Assembly (NCBI GenBank): GCA_945859605.1 | Contig: OX243821.1 | Coordinates: 34,053,878 to 34,117,877, forward strand | Source of the DNA: Lumbricus rubellus | Taxonomy: Eukaryota > Annelida > Clitellata > Crassiclitellata > Lumbricidae | Reading direction: 5' to 3' | DNA: 64,000 nucleotides | Shown here: positions 21,779 to 33,169 of the stretch, piece after piece | Layout: every line of letters begins with the position of its first letter | Numbering within the stretch: position 1 is the stretch's first letter | Notes under the pieces: model-generated | Databases searched by the model: none | What the model saw: the letters and a program-made list of their open reading frames with translations, nothing else | Told to the model about the DNA's origin: nothing | Translations under genes and position numbers: made by a program

Positions 21779-21982
21779 GTGCTAAATGTCGTAAGATATT
21801 TGAAAAGAAAAATTATAAAGTCAAATGAAATAGTAGGCCTAAAGTTTGGGAGTAATTGAAACTCAATTCAAAGGTTAATTGGTTGAAAAGGCAAAATTCA
21901 AAAGATCACTTCAGAGGTAAATTAAAAACACAAATTTTAATAAGTCTAGCGAAAATCGAAATTAGATTCAACGATTAAGTTA

Positions 21983-22177
21983 CAGGGTTTTTAAACATGC
22001 AGTTGTGCACAAAATGTGCAGTTCTAAATGGATGTGTGCAGTTGCAGAAGCACTTCTGTGCACAGTCAAAACTAGTTGAAAAGACCATATTTCTCAGATT
22101 GGGAGCAATTTGCCATGGAGGATGGGAAAGGAAAGAAGGAGTTGTGCAGTTCTAAAAATTCCTTAAGCACAGCCCTG
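21983..22177. mobile_element. hAT-like MITE (family A), copy 2
   Basis: The ends CAGGGTTTTTAAA and (reverse complement of right end) CAGGGCTGTGCTTAAGG are hAT-like. Flanking 8-mers TTAAGTTA and TTAAGATA match in 7 of 8 positions, a probable target-site duplication. Length 195 bp, no ORF. Confidence 0.7.
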
Positions 22178-22464
22178 TTAAGATAAAATTTCTTCAAAGA
22201 CTTCACGGTTCTATCTGCTCCGTAAATCCATTCATGATTGAAGAACTGCAAAAGAATATCGAAAAGTTATGTAATTGTTTCAGTTTAAAATTTGAAATGC
22301 CAAACATGATTCTACAGACTGTTACGGCCTTTGTAGTCGTAAGACGTTTGTTAAACAATTGTCAAAAACTCATAGTCTCATGTTGAATGGGATGTTACAT
22401 GGCATTGTAAGTATTTGCTGCCTGAAAAAGGACAGAAAATTGATACTGCCGAAAAGGAGGGAAA

Positions 22465-22498
22465 CTTATATACAGTGTATATAACGCTAAAAAGGTGT
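22465..22498 (-). promoter_or_regulatory. Bipartite TATA/GACACCT element
   Basis: CTTATA, 22 bp, AGGTGT. Confidence 0.6.
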
Positions 22499-23188
22499 TC
22501 TAAATTGTCAGGTGATTAATATTTATTAATAGGCTTCAGTCTCTGTTTAAACGCGTTGCACTAGAATAATGTTGATTTCGCTTGTCGGTCTGTCTGTATA
22601 TCTGTTGTCTGTCTGTGGCATTTTAGAAATTGGGAGATTACGATTACGATATCATTGTATAGTCAGAGTTTTATCACACAATTAACACGAGGCTCGTGAG
22701 CTGTAACAAAAATAAAATTATTGCTGATGGTATTATTTTGTGTTAGAACAGTTAGCCGTTGTTTCTGAAACAAACATACTGATTGAGAGTCTGTGGACAA
22801 TATTTTGGACACCTGCGTTAAAGATTTCATGGAAGCATAAAAGTAAAAGCTTTTCGATTTTTTACATTGTGAACTTTGTGAAGCTTCACTCCAGTCATCA
22901 CACTATAATTGTTGAATCATAGCGCTCATACTCAAGCATTTATTTAATCAAACTCACAACCGAGCTAGTTGTCTTGTTAGAGGCGATAGCGCTTCTGAAT
23001 TATAGCTCTCTTGAAGAAACTTTATACAAATGCTGGAGTATATGAATTAATGCACTATTTATGTTATACAGCACCCAGGTTACATGAAAATGTTTTATTT
23101 TATCAATTCCGACAAAGCTCGTGACAGTTATCAATCATGGAAAAAGCGGGAGATCAATTTAAACATCGTTTTCAATTGAAAATTTTGA

Positions 23189-23221
23189 ACACCTTTTTAG
23201 AGTTAAAAGTCAGTCTATAAA
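23189..23221 (+). promoter_or_regulatory. Bipartite element, 21-bp gap
   Basis: ACACCT, 21 bp, TATAAA. Confidence 0.5.
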
Positions 23222-23394
23222 TAATTAAAACCGCCGTGCAAATCGTTCGCACCCGGGATTAAATAATTTTATAGTTATGACGATGCTGTAAGATAACTTG
23301 TGGATCGAAACCACAAATATTATTATTGATATTCTGTGCATTCGTCGGACATTCCGCCGCCGCAAACCATTTAATTATCGATAGACACTTATTG

Positions 23395-23560
23395 TAAGGC
23401 ATTCTTCTTACGCGGGGCTCCATAAATTATGGTATCGACGTTCTACATGACCATCGTGATCGACCGAACTGGCGCACACTTCTAAACCGGAAGTGATGAA
23501 ATCGAGACATTTAGCGTCGCCCTCCTTCTTCGTCCAGGCTTGGGACTGGCACTTCCTGAC
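23395..23560 (+). repeat. ETS/CRE module fragment fused to hairpin-core repeat
   Basis: GACGTTCTACATGACCATCG, GAACTGGCGCACACTTCTAA and ACCGGAAGTGATGAAATC, then directly CGCCCTCCTTCTTCGTCCAG and TTGGGACTGGCACTTCC. Confidence 0.5.
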
Positions 23561-23703
23561 ACTAATGTACGGTCGTGATTTGGTGGAGTTTTATATAATT
23601 ATTATGTTTAAGTACCAATAAAATAATTTATAGTTAGAGGTTTCTTCCTTAAATATAATGTCTACTGTACAGCAAGAAATTGACGCACCAGAAATAAGGC
23701 AAA

Positions 23704-23736
23704 CTTATACAACCTACTAAATTGTTAAAAAGGTGC
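23704..23736 (-). promoter_or_regulatory. Bipartite element, 21-bp gap
   Basis: CTTATA, 21 bp, AGGTGC. The flanking text is shared with 28583-28615. Confidence 0.5.
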
Positions 23737-23944
23737 TCTGAATTGTCAGATGCTAATTTTAATATTTTCGTAATCCTCAGTTACTTTTAAAACAAGTTGT
23801 CCTAGAATAACGATGATTTCGTGTGTCCATCTGCAAGCGTATCAGTGCATGTGATAAAATAGAGAGACTGATAAATACATGCACAATTAATTTCTCATGT
23901 AAGGCTTTCTCACAGCACATAAATGCATCTTTGCATACTAAACA

Positions 23945-24022
23945 AGTCTATGTGGCAGTTCTCTTGAAGTGGCGCTATATAAATGTTCGATTACAATCAC
24001 AATTACAATTACAATTACAAAA
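23945..24022 (+). mobile_element. CR1/L2-type LINE 3' end with (ATTAC)n tail
   Basis: GTTCTCTTGAAGTGGCGCTA, TATAAATG, then ATTACAATCACAATTACAAT. Only the last 80 bp are present. Confidence 0.7.
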
Positions 24023-24094
24023 GTCTATTTTCCCTATAATTATGTTTATGCTTAGTTGCGATCATCACAATTGACTTGCGTTCATAACCACGGC

Positions 24095-24128
24095 CTTAAT
24101 GGAATTATTGTTTACTTTAAAAAGGTGT
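24095..24128 (-). promoter_or_regulatory. Bipartite element, weak TATA box
   Basis: CTTAAT, 22 bp, AGGTGT. Confidence 0.45.
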
Positions 24129-24142
24129 GCGATACACTTGTA

Positions 24143-24176
24143 TTTATTTGAATGATAAAAATTTTAAAAGAGGTGT
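24143..24176 (-). promoter_or_regulatory. Bipartite element
   Basis: TTTATT, 22 bp, AGGTGT; 48 bp after the previous copy. Confidence 0.55.
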
Positions 24177-24364
24177 CTTGATAATTCTCTGCGCGTTTGT
24201 TTTTGAGAATGTGTCATTGTATTTGCACAGCATTTGATGTTTAATAAGTTTTTACTTCTCTTTTATGCCATGTAATTGTTTTTCTATTTATGTTGGTTGT
24301 TTCATTAAAAAAATAAATAAATATTGTCATTTAATATTTCAATTAAACATTTTTTATCAAATGC

Positions 24365-24690
24365 AAAATCCAAACCACTCCTCGTTCAAGCGAGAATTAA
24401 TTAAATGGTCGCCATAGCAACTACAAAGCGTTCATGATGTATAATCGACGGCTAGAGCAATGGTGAAGAGGTTTAGGTGTCTAGGTTTTCCCTCAAACCC
24501 ATTTAAAATGTCGGTGAAATTACGTCAAATGTCGGAAGCGTAGTTAGTCGTAAGAATTCTAGAGCGGCCCACGTGTCGACCGAGACCGAGAAACTGCAGA
24601 CTCCTTTGATCAGAAACTCTTGTCATGTGATTTGCTTTGTTGCTAAACTCTGAAAAAAATAATTACATACATGAATGTCAACAACATAAA
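24365..24690 (+). repeat. Module 3' half without MITE
   Basis: CGTTCAAGCGAGAATTAATT, CGCCATAGCAACTACAAAG, GTGAAATTACGTCAAATGTC, GTGTCGACCGAGACCGAGAA. At the site where the 4.7-kb and 29-kb copies carry MITE A, this copy is empty (GTCGGTGAAATTACG). Confidence 0.65.
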
Positions 24691-24706
24691 ACCCAAAATA
24701 TATTTA

Positions 24707-24740
24707 TTTGTATCCTGCATGAAATTATTAGAAGAGGTGT
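24707..24740 (-). promoter_or_regulatory. Bipartite TATA/GACACCT element
   Basis: TTTGTA, 22 bp, AGGTGT. Confidence 0.6.
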
Positions 24741-24796
24741 TTAAATTATGCGAAATTTGCATTCAAGGCCATTATCCCCGTTGTTTAACGTCGTAG

Positions 24797-24890
24797 CATG
24801 GATGGATGGATCAGATTTGACCAGGGTCTATGACAACAGAGACTGTTATTCCGGACAGAAATTTGCTTGGCATATTACAGCACTTAACAT
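24797..24890. repeat. Dispersed 95-bp repeat, copy 1
   Basis: GATGGATGGATCAGATTTGA, CCAGGGTCTATGACAACAGA, GGACAGAAATTTGCT. The partner is at 51322-51412. Family unknown. Confidence 0.55.
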
Positions 24891-24892
24891 TA

Positions 24893-24926
24893 TTTGTAAG
24901 AAAAATTAGAACTTCGGAAGAGGTGT
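24893..24926 (-). promoter_or_regulatory. Bipartite TATA/GACACCT element
   Basis: TTTGTA, 22 bp, AGGTGT, immediately after the 95-bp repeat. Confidence 0.6.
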
Positions 24927-25267
24927 CCATAATTATCTTTTGCGATGGAATATTTAAGAGACAGAATCTGGTCGTAGTTTCAGTTTAACGAAACTTTGTG
25001 ATAATAAGGATTATTATAGCATCGCCATCCTTCTTTATCCAGACCTGGGACTGGCACTTCCTGTAACCAAGGCACGGAAGTTAAGTACGGGAGTTTTATG
25101 TATCAGCCTCATTAATTAATTAATTAAATTTTACACATAATTCTGAATTCGAAACCAAGAACTGTTATGATAGGCTAATTATTATTTCAGATTCGGCATT
25201 TTTTCTGTCTGCTCGAAACGATGAAATTGAATATTCTTCGAATATATGTATTTTGAAGTTTCATATG

Positions 25268-25301
25268 TTTATTGACTAAACTAATTCTTTAGAAGAGGTG
25301 T
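25268..25301 (-). promoter_or_regulatory. Bipartite element
   Basis: TTTATT, 22 bp, AGGTGT. Confidence 0.55.
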
Positions 25302-25499
25302 CTATGAAGCAATGGTTACGCAGACATCTAAAAATTGCACGACCATCAAACCAAGGCCTCCATGAGTCACAGGCCATTATAGTTTCTTGGGCGTCCAAGT
25401 GACGATGGGTGTCAAAGTATCGAAGACAGTTGGCGTGGAACTGCGTCCTCTACCACTCTCCAGGTCACGTTCCTTCACCGGGTTCGAAAGACCTTTCTC

Positions 25500-25665
25500 T
25501 AACGCATCATCAACCTACCACAGTCACCCTGGTCTCCGTTAGGCACAGGCCCTCAATGGGGCGCCTCTCGTTTTGTAGACGTCCAAGTAGCGATGGACAC
25601 CAAAGCAACGATGGGTGTCAAAGTAGCGACGGCACCCGTCCAATTATGGGCGCCATCCTACGTTC
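25500..25665 (+). repeat. ETS/CRE module, 5' part only
   Basis: GTCTCCGTTAGGCACAGGCC, CAATGGGGCGCCTC and CAATTATGGGCGCCATCCTA match the start of copies 2 and 4. It stops before the CCGGAAGT cluster. Confidence 0.6.
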
Positions 25666-25810
25666 TTTTTGCACCAAACATCAATTGCATTGAAGGATAA
25701 CTGAATTATTTTCTGTAATTTACTTCGGTCTCGGTGGCTTGCATACAAGATAATTTCTACCCCATTTAGCCCATGAGGTTACGAATACAAGTGCAATTAT
25801 ATGACTTTTT

Positions 25811-25844
25811 TTTATAAACATTATGAAATCTTTAAAAGAGGTGT
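25811..25844 (-). promoter_or_regulatory. Bipartite TATA/GACACCT element
   Basis: TTTATA, 22 bp, AGGTGT. Confidence 0.6.
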
Positions 25845-25864
25845 TTAACGCACAGACCTGGGAC

Positions 25865-26160
25865 TGGTATTAGTGCATGAGTTTTGAGCCGCTTTTTGAA
25901 TTAAGGAGATGAAATAGAGCTTCGAAGAGAGGGCGGAAGCTAATTCCATTCATTGGGTGCAGAGGCATGAATGCACGTGAACCCATAACTGTTTTGCATC
26001 GAGGTTCAGATAAAAGATTTGTGCCTGACGAACTCAAGCAACGAGGAGGAATGTAAGGAGTTAATTATGACTGAAGGTACTAGGAAGGTGTGTTGGTGCT
26101 GAGTGATTTGTAGGCCAATTTAAATTTTATCCTGTACTGAACAGGAAGCCAGTTCAATTA
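25865..26160 (-). repeat. Non-coding retroelement-like remnant
   Basis: Same general type as 2495-2900: GGGCGGAAGCTAATTCCATT, TGCAGAGGCATGAATGCACG, GAACAGGAAGCCAGTTCAAT. It abuts the 3' side of the next LINE. Confidence 0.35.
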
Positions 26161-26299
26161 AGGGAGTATTACTGAATAACTAGTTTGCATATACATAAAA
26201 TATATATCTCCATTCAAGAATATATAATTATTCAATGAGAATAAAAATATCTTATTAGCATCAAAATTATCTTTGTTCAAAACTAAAGTGAAGCAATGC

Positions 26300-28582
26300 C
26301 AGCAAAACTTTCTTTGGACGATCAACAAGCTTCTTCTTCTTTTCCAGTGTTTACCGACATCTTTTGGCAACGATGGCCGTTGACGTCTTATGTTTGTTTT
26401 GGTTTTGTTTATGCATGGCTGCTCGTCCTTCCTTCCTCTTTTCATATGTCTGCTTGGGTGTTTGGTTTTTGTTTATTTGCTTTCTCCGCTTTTCGTGTTT
26501 TTTCCCCTTTTGGTGTTTTTGTGTTTTCCGCTTTCCGTTTGTTTATTTTCCCTTTCCGTTATTTATTTTTTGTGTGTTTTGGGGTTTTTTCCCCGTTTTT
26601 TTCCGGTCTTGAGTCTTCTGCTCATGTGATTGGATATATGCAGTCGTGTATGTTGTTCATGTTGTTCGTTTCCTTTGCAGGTGTATTTCTTGGCATTTCT
26701 GGCATGTGTCTGATACACGTCTGTTTACATGATGTTGGGCTCTTATGTGTCTTCCTTACTTGGTTATGTGGTGGTTTCTTGTGTGTGCATCCTTTCCTGC
26801 TGGTGGGTTGGCTTCTATTTTGTATCGTAGGTGGTTTGTCGTGTAGTTTCCTCCTCTTGTTTGGTTGTGTAGATGTTCACAGTATCCTGCCTTTGTTGAA
26901 TTTCATAATGTAGGCTTCTGTGGCGATCTGTTGTATGCACAGGATGTTTCTAATGTTAAGATCGACTTTGTGCTCCTGGCACTTCTGCTTTAGCACTTTG
27001 GCTATGCTATGTCTCTTGCAAGCTAGCAGGAGGTGTTCGATGGTGTCGGGGCAGCCACATGTAGGGCATAGGTCCGTTTCGCTCTTTTTCATGCGTTTCA
27101 GCCATGCCGTGGTGATGACATGTCCCAGTCTTAGCCTCGTGATCTGCACTTCCTTCCTTCTTGGTGTATCCATGTATTTTATATCTATTGAGACCTGGGG
27201 TTCGATGGTCTTGTAGAACCCCCCACGCGTGTCGTCGTCATATTCAGTTTGCCATTTATTTATTATGTGGGTCCTGATTAGCGCGTGTGTTTCTTTTTGT
27301 TCCAGGTAGTTGGTGCTGTTGGGTACTGGTCGTGTGAGTCCGTCTTTTGCTAGTGTATCTGCTTGTTCGTTGCCTACTATCCCGACATGGCTCGGTATCC
27401 AGGCTACTGTTACTTGGTTCCTGGTTAGTTTTCTGGTGTAGTTCTTCATCTCCATGAGCAGGTTTGGTCTAGATTTTGAGACATTTTGTTCGATTGAAGT
27501 TGCTGCACTGAGTGAATCTGTCAGAATGATGTAATTCGTGTGTCTATTCTGTTCGTCATCTCCAATCCACTTTATGGCTTCGATTATGGCTGTCAGCTCT
27601 GCCGCGTAGACTGAAGATCCATCTACTAGCCGTAAGGTTTTGCGGATTCCGAGTGATGGTATGTAGTATGAAGCTGCTGTGTGGTTTTCTGATTTTGACC
27701 CGTCTGTGTAGATGGTTGTGTGGGTGCTGTATCCGCTGATCAGCTCCATTGCAGTCATCTTCATGTATTCTATGGTATCTGCTTTTTTGTTGATTTGGTT
27801 TTGTAGTGTGGTGTCGACTTGTATTGTTGTGTCCAGCCACGGGGGTGTGGTTGGGAACATTTGTGACTGAACTGGTTGCTGAATGGTTGAGAGGAAGTCG
27901 TTCGTTCTGCTATATAGGGATTGGGTCCTGCTCCCTGTTCTTTTCTGGCCGTGGTCCGTCCAGTGCTCCTGCATCGCGGTCGCTGCTGGATGGTCCTTGT
28001 TGCTTAGGATCTTTGTTCCCATCTTCAGTGTGTTTATCTCGCGGCGAAGGTGGAGTGGCATTTCTCCGCATTCATTTTGAAGGGCTACTGTCGGGGTACC
28101 TTTTGCTGCACCACAGGCCAGTCTCAGCGCCTCGTTTTGTATTCCTTGTATTTTTTTAAACTGTGTCTTGCTGGCTGTGGCATAGGCTACATCTCCGTAG
28201 TCCAGAAGGGGTCTTATCAGGGCCCTGTAGATGGCTAGCAGGGCCTTCTTGGATGCCCCCCAACTGTATCCGGCCACTGCTCTCTTTAGGTTCAGTCTTT
28301 TTTTGCAGCGTATAATGATGTTGTTTATATGTGGTATCCAGGATAGCCTACGGTCGAAGATAACTCCCAAGAATTTTGCTGTTTCTTCGATCTTGATCCT
28401 CTGGTTATTCACTTTTATGTTTATGTTTACTTTTTTGGTGCTGTTTGTGAACAGGACTCCTGTGGTTTTGGCGACAGAGATTTTGAATCCATTCTGGTTG
28501 CACCACTCGCTGATGTTCTGGAGGGCGGTTTTAATGTTTTTTTGGATGAGTTCTACGTTGGCGCTGGCTAAAATAAAGCACA
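26300..28582 (-). mobile_element. I-type LINE, 5'-truncated (copy A)
   Basis: A minus-strand non-LTR element carrying the end of RT, RNase H and a C-terminal zinc motif, plus a 3' region (about 26300-26876) that is T/G-rich on the + strand. The 5' edge lies at about 28578-28582, just beside the CTTATG box of the element at 28583-28615. The exact 3' edge could not be fixed. RNase H after RT places it in the I/Nimb/ingi group. Confidence 0.8.
26877..28582 (-). pseudogene. LINE ORF2 C-terminal part (RT thumb, RNase H, zinc motif), copy A
   Basis: An uninterrupted minus-strand frame of about 568 codons starts in mid-RT, just downstream of where the FADD catalytic motif would lie. It contains ETAKFLGVIFDRRLSW and GASKKALLAIYRALIRP from the RT thumb. 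RNase H follows with IYTDGSK, AAELTAI, LTDSLSAA and the H/D segment IPSHVGIVGNEQADTLAK. The end carries LCPTCGCPDTIEHLLLACKR, a C-X2-C-X7-H-X4-C type motif. The lack of stops suggests a fairly recent insertion, but the missing endonuclease and catalytic RT make it non-autonomous. Confidence 0.85.
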
Positions 28583-28615
28583 CTTATGCAGAATATTAAA
28601 TTGTTAAAAAGGTGT
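28583..28615 (-). promoter_or_regulatory. Bipartite element at LINE copy A 5' junction
   Basis: CTTATG, 21 bp, AGGTGT. LINE copy A starts within about 5 bp of the CTTATG box. Confidence 0.5.
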
Positions 28616-28859
28616 GCTGAATTGTCAGATGATAATTTTAATATTTTTCATAATCTTCTTACTTAGACTTAGTTCCTCCAGTTCCGATCGGAACATTGGT
28701 CGACAAGTCCTCGCCACTCCGCACGGTCGCCAGCCACAACCTCCGCCTCGTCCTCGTTCATAATCTTCAGTCACTGTTAAATGCGGTTGTCATAGAATAT
28801 GTAAGAGTGATAAATTATCAATGTTCCATGAACTTTTTTTTATCCAATTCTACGAACAG

Positions 28860-29300
28860 AGTATCAGTTAAATTGGGTAGATTCGTCCGCATAGCAACGG
28901 TGAAGATATTTTGGTGTCTAGGTTTTCCCTCCAACCCTTAAAAATTGCGGGTAACAGGAAAAATGGCGGGTGACAGGACTTTTCAGCGTGCAGTTCAACA
29001 CAAAATGTGCAGTTCTAAGTGGATTTGTGCAAATGTAGGAACACATCTGCGCAGTTGAAATCAGTAAAAGGAAGCCATTATCATCCGATTGGAAGAAATT
29101 TACAATATAGGATGGGAAGGGAAGGAAGGGATTGTGCAGTTTTAAAAATTCCTTCAAAACAGCGATGGTGGGTGAAATTACGTCCAATGTTGAAAGAGTA
29201 GGTAGTCATGAGAATTCTAGCGTCCCTCGTGTCGACCGAGACCAAGAAATTGTAGACGCCGTTGATCAGAAACTCATGTCATGTTATTTGCTTTGTTGCT
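28860..29300 (+). repeat. Module 3' half with MITE A inserted
   Basis: GATTCGTCCGCATAGCAACG precedes, and ATTACGTCCAATGTTGAAAG, CTCGTGTCGACCGAGACCAA and TGATCAGAAACTCATGTCAT follow, the MITE at 28978-29169. Confidence 0.6.
28978..29169. mobile_element. hAT-like MITE (family A), copy 3
   Basis: CAGGACTTTTCAGCGTGCAG at the left. The right end CAAAACAGCGATG is mutated from the usual CCTG. Flanking 8-mers GCGGGTGA and GTGGGTGA match in 7 of 8 positions. Confidence 0.65.
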
Positions 29301-29477
29301 AAACTCTGAACAAAATAATTACAGAAATTTGTTCGACGACCAACACGAAAGCTTGCCAAAATATATTTATTTCTATCCTGCATGAAACGACTATAAAGGT
29401 ATTTAAATTATGCGACATTTGCATTTGTCGGCATTTATTTTATTGTTTACGTCGCCGCAATTTAATGGACTACAATA

Positions 29478-29510
29478 TTTATAGAAAAATTGAAAATTTA
29501 GAAGAGGTGT
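29478..29510 (-). promoter_or_regulatory. Bipartite element, 21-bp gap
   Basis: TTTATA, 21 bp, AGGTGT. Confidence 0.5.
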
Positions 29511-29599
29511 TCATAATTATCCTTTGCGATAGAAGATTTAGGAGACAGAAGCTGGTTCTAGTTTCAGTTTAACGAAACTTTGTGATAATAAAGATCATT

Positions 29600-29700
29600 A
29601 TAGCATCGCCCTCCTTCTTTATCCAGACCTGGGGCTGGCACTGTTAGGCTGTAACCAAGGTACTGAAGTTAAGTACTGGATGTTAGCTATCAGCCACATT
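29600..29700 (+). repeat. Hairpin-core related repeat (CACCAAGG type)
   Basis: ATCGCCCTCCTTCTTTATCC then ACCTGGGGCTGGCACTG and GTAACCAAGGTACTGAAGTT. The same variant occurs at 25018-25090 and 17701. Confidence 0.5.
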
Positions 29701-29872
29701 TCAATTAATTAGTTAAATAATTAACTAATCAATTAATTAATTACATTTTAAACATAATCAATCCGACAACAACAACTATTATAATAATTTCACATACGGC
29801 ATTTTTTTGTCTGCTCGAAACGATTAAAATGGAAATTTTTGGAAGATTTGTCTTTGTTTAAGAGTTAAATTA

Positions 29873-29906
29873 TTTATAGACCAAAGAAATCCTTTAGAAG
29901 AGGTGT
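29873..29906 (-). promoter_or_regulatory. Bipartite TATA/GACACCT element
   Basis: TTTATA, 22 bp, AGGTGT. Confidence 0.6.
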
Positions 29907-30589
29907 CAAAAAATCTGTCAGCGGCGAAAGCCTATATTGTGCACTTCTGAGCTTTGTAAGGAGGGCATTATCAAATTTCAATTGTATTGTATTATATTAA
30001 TCATTCCGATAATCATAGTTTTGATCAGAAATTGTCATAGGTGAATGATATAATTATTTCTTTATGAAGTATTTTCTAGGTACAGAGCCCAACAGTTTAT
30101 GGCTCACAGTAGAATAAGTCATTATTATTATTCAACAGTTTAACGACATCTTATAGCTACAAAGGCTGTTGACGTCTTTAAAGTTACGGTATCAATATAT
30201 TTCAGTTCACTGTTGTTTAAATGTTCCGCAGTTTCTGTCTTTATTGTCTATCTGTTTTCTTTTCATTGTTATTTTCTGGAATTTGTATGATGATCTATGT
30301 CCATGGCGACAGTGTTCATAAGGTGGTTGCTGTAGATCCTCTTTGATGCATTGGTCATTATTTAGTGTCACTATTTAACATGCATGCATAAACATGCATG
30401 CATATATTTAACTATACATTCATTTCCTGATTTTTATTTTATTTATTTTTAATTAATACATATATAAGCAAATAGATTAGATATTAAACATTTATATGAA
30501 AATCAAATCATTCAGCCATCATCTATAAGCTTAACAATAATAGCAAAAATCATTTTATTCAATGCCTATTTAATCTATTACAGAATTAG

Positions 30590-31544
30590 TTAACACAGAC
30601 ACATACACACAAACACATACACACACACAAACACACAACAAATACAACTAAAATTATAATTCATATGCAATACTTCTTACATAATTTTTCCATTAGTTAT
30701 GGTCATAAGTATATTATAAGTTTCAAGATAAATATCTTGATTAGAGAATATATTTTTAACAGTACATTCCACTTTTTTCTCTACACATTTTTTAAGCAGT
30801 AGGATTGAAATGTCATTCTTTTTACAAGCAAACAGCACATGTTCGATTGTTTCAGGCACTTGGCATTTAGAACAAAGGTCTGTTTGGCTTTTACCTATCA
30901 CTTTCAACCAGGAGTTAGTAAGGACATGCCCCATTCTAAGTCTGGTAATTTGAACTTCTCTTTTTCTTATGGAGTCCATAAATTTTATATCAGTTGATAC
31001 CAAAGGTTGGATCGATTTATAAAAACGCCCTTTTCGTTCATTGTCGTATTCAATTTGCCATAAATTAATAACATATTTTTTAATTAACGAATAGATTTCC
31101 TTTAATTCCAAATAATTTGTTGAATTGACCTCCTCTAATTCTTGCCCTTTCTTTGCTAGGGTGTCTGCCATTTCATTTCCAGATAATCCAATATGACTAG
31201 GGATCCATGCTATGATTATACTGCTGCTTTTAAGTTTATTAACATTATTTATAAATTCCAGAAATAAATTAGGCCGTGAACAAGACTTGTTTTCTTTTAT
31301 AGATGTGGCCACACTTAATGAATCAGTATATATAATATACTTATTTGCATTTGCAGTTTCATTCACATTTTCATTTTGGATAATCCATTTTGTCGCTTCA
31401 ATAATGGCCGTTAATTCAGCAGTATAAATTGAGGAGTTATCTGCTATCCTATAAACGTTGTGAGAATTCATGGAGGGTACATAGAAAGCTGCAGAAACGA
31501 TATTTTCAATTTTAGAGCCATCTGTATAGATTGATAATGGACTA
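30590..31544 (-). mobile_element. I-type LINE, strongly 5'-truncated (copy B)
   Basis: Same clade as copy A, but diverged from it and very A/T-rich on this strand. The 5' edge falls within about 10 bp of the CTTATA box at 31545. A (CA)n-like run (30595-30640) lies in the 3' region. Confidence 0.75.
30677..31544 (-). pseudogene. LINE RNase H and zinc motif, copy B
   Basis: The open minus-strand frame begins at IYTDGSK of RNase H and includes YTAELTAIIEATKWI, IYTDSLSVATS and AWIPSHIGLSGNEMADTLAK. It ends with LCSKCQVPETIEHVLFACKK (C-X2-C-X7-H-X4-C) and a stop at 30677. Only about 290 residues remain of an ORF2 that is normally well over 1000. No inactivating stop is seen in the retained part. 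Confidence 0.85.
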
Positions 31545-31578
31545 CTTATACAAAATTAAGATCACTTCTAAAAGGTGT
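31545..31578 (-). promoter_or_regulatory. Bipartite element at LINE copy B 5' junction
   Basis: CTTATA, 22 bp, AGGTGT. Confidence 0.6.
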
Positions 31579-31802
31579 TCAAAATGTTCAGATCATTCAT
31601 TTTTTTCATAAGCCTAAGTCATTGTCCCAGAATAAAGAATGTACACAGTTCCCAAACTTGAAAGACATGAATAGAATATCTGTCTGCGTGTACGTCTGTC
31701 TGTCTTTATGTCTGTCTGTATGTTTGATTGTCATTAGATAGAGAGGCAGACAAATACGCAAACAAAAAAGCTTTTGGTCCCGAGTGTTGAAACCTCAACC
31801 TG

Positions 31803-31905
31803 TCATTCTTCATTCATCTTCATTCTAAGAATTTATATAGCGCCTCTTCAGGATACAAGCAACTACTCAGAGGCGCTCTTTGCGCTGGCCGGATGTTAAA
31901 TGTAA
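31803..31905 (-). mobile_element. CR1/L2-type LINE 3' end
   Basis: GAATTTATATAGCGCCTCTT preceded by a CATTCTTCATTCATCTTCAT tail, reverse complement of the family end. Confidence 0.65.
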
Positions 31906-31982
31906 TTTCGACAAAATAAAAATAGTACACCAATTTGCAAAAATAAGACACAGTAAGCTGAAAGAAGAGTCACCGTTGGCTG

Positions 31983-32196
<214 letters not shown>

Positions 32197-32587
32197 GTCA
32201 AACAGAATAAACATGACTCAATAAACAGAGTGCAAAAGGAATCAGAAAAAGCTAACAGCTTATACAGTTCTGACTCCATGACTATTTATATAGTGCAAGT
32301 TAGTGTTAGTGCTTAATTAATTAATTAGAACATAATTGAAAGTAACAGGATAAACATACAATGCAATAATAATTATTGATAATAGTAATGCTGAGAATAA
32401 ATGTATTATTAAATAATAATAAGTAATAAGTAAGTAATAATACTAAGAGAATAATAATAGATTATTTATTATAATAATAGTATTATGTTTCACGTAACTG
32501 GTAAAGCAGTATAGTTTCAGGTTTAATAGCAGAGACCATTTGCGTCGCCCTCCTCCTTTATACAGGCTTTGGATTGGCACTTCCAGA

Positions 32588-32988
32588 CAGCGTTGCCACC
32601 CTAAAAATGAAGAAGAAAAAACAAGTTGGAGGGTTGAAAAAATTAAAGAAAACCCAAGTTGTCCAAATCTTCGAAAATATCGACAATTTCCCGTCAAAAA
32701 AATTTTAGACGACCTTTCTTTAGTCATCCGGACCAAAATAAATCTTTCATTTTCCCATCCGATAGTTCTGATGAACTTTTTTAAGTCATCCGGCCTAAAT
32801 CTTTCAAAAATGTCCACATTTTCCAGATTTTGTTAGTCGAAAGCGAAAACCCAAGCAAAAAACCCGAGTTCTTCCCGAAAAACCCATTTTTCAAGTTTGA
32901 ATCGAAAAAACCCAAGATTTTTTGTCAACAAAAACCCCAAGCAAGAAACCCAAGATCTTGTGGAAAAAACCAAGAAGTGGCAACGCTG
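32588..32988. mobile_element. hAT-like MITE (family B), copy 1
   Basis: Perfect 12-bp terminal inverted repeats CAGCGTTGCCAC and GTGGCAACGCTG enclose 401 bp of A-rich text with repeated AAACCCAAG and AGTCATCCGG blocks. Flanking 8-mers CTTCCAGA and CTTTCTGA match in 6 of 8. It is inserted in a hairpin-core repeat (32541-32587). Confidence 0.8.
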
Positions 32989-33074
32989 CTTTCTGACTTC
33001 AGAGTGTGATAGAACGGTAATTTTGAACAGAAGGGAGAGGAGTAGCACTTAAATGCTTTTTTGTTTATCGTATT

Positions 33075-33108
33075 AATATAGGCCACAGTATCCTCGTTAA
33101 AAAGGTGT
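33075..33108 (-). promoter_or_regulatory. Bipartite element
   Basis: AATATA, 22 bp, AGGTGT. Shares GGCCACAGT with the copy at 34309. Confidence 0.6.
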
Positions 33109-33169
33109 CTAAGCGACAGTTTTTTGTACAGCAAATCTTATCATACGACTGTCCGCTTGAAACTGATAA

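Noticed and set aside
26296..26913. 205-residue Phe/Cys/Leu-rich ORF on the + strand, like a membrane protein
   Set aside because: It lies antisense to the 3' part of I-type LINE copy A, whose other strand has the better protein match. The T-rich bias alone creates hydrophobic codons.
27806..28599. Several + strand ORFs of 60-120 residues
   Set aside because: They are shadows of the intact minus-strand RT/RNase H frame.
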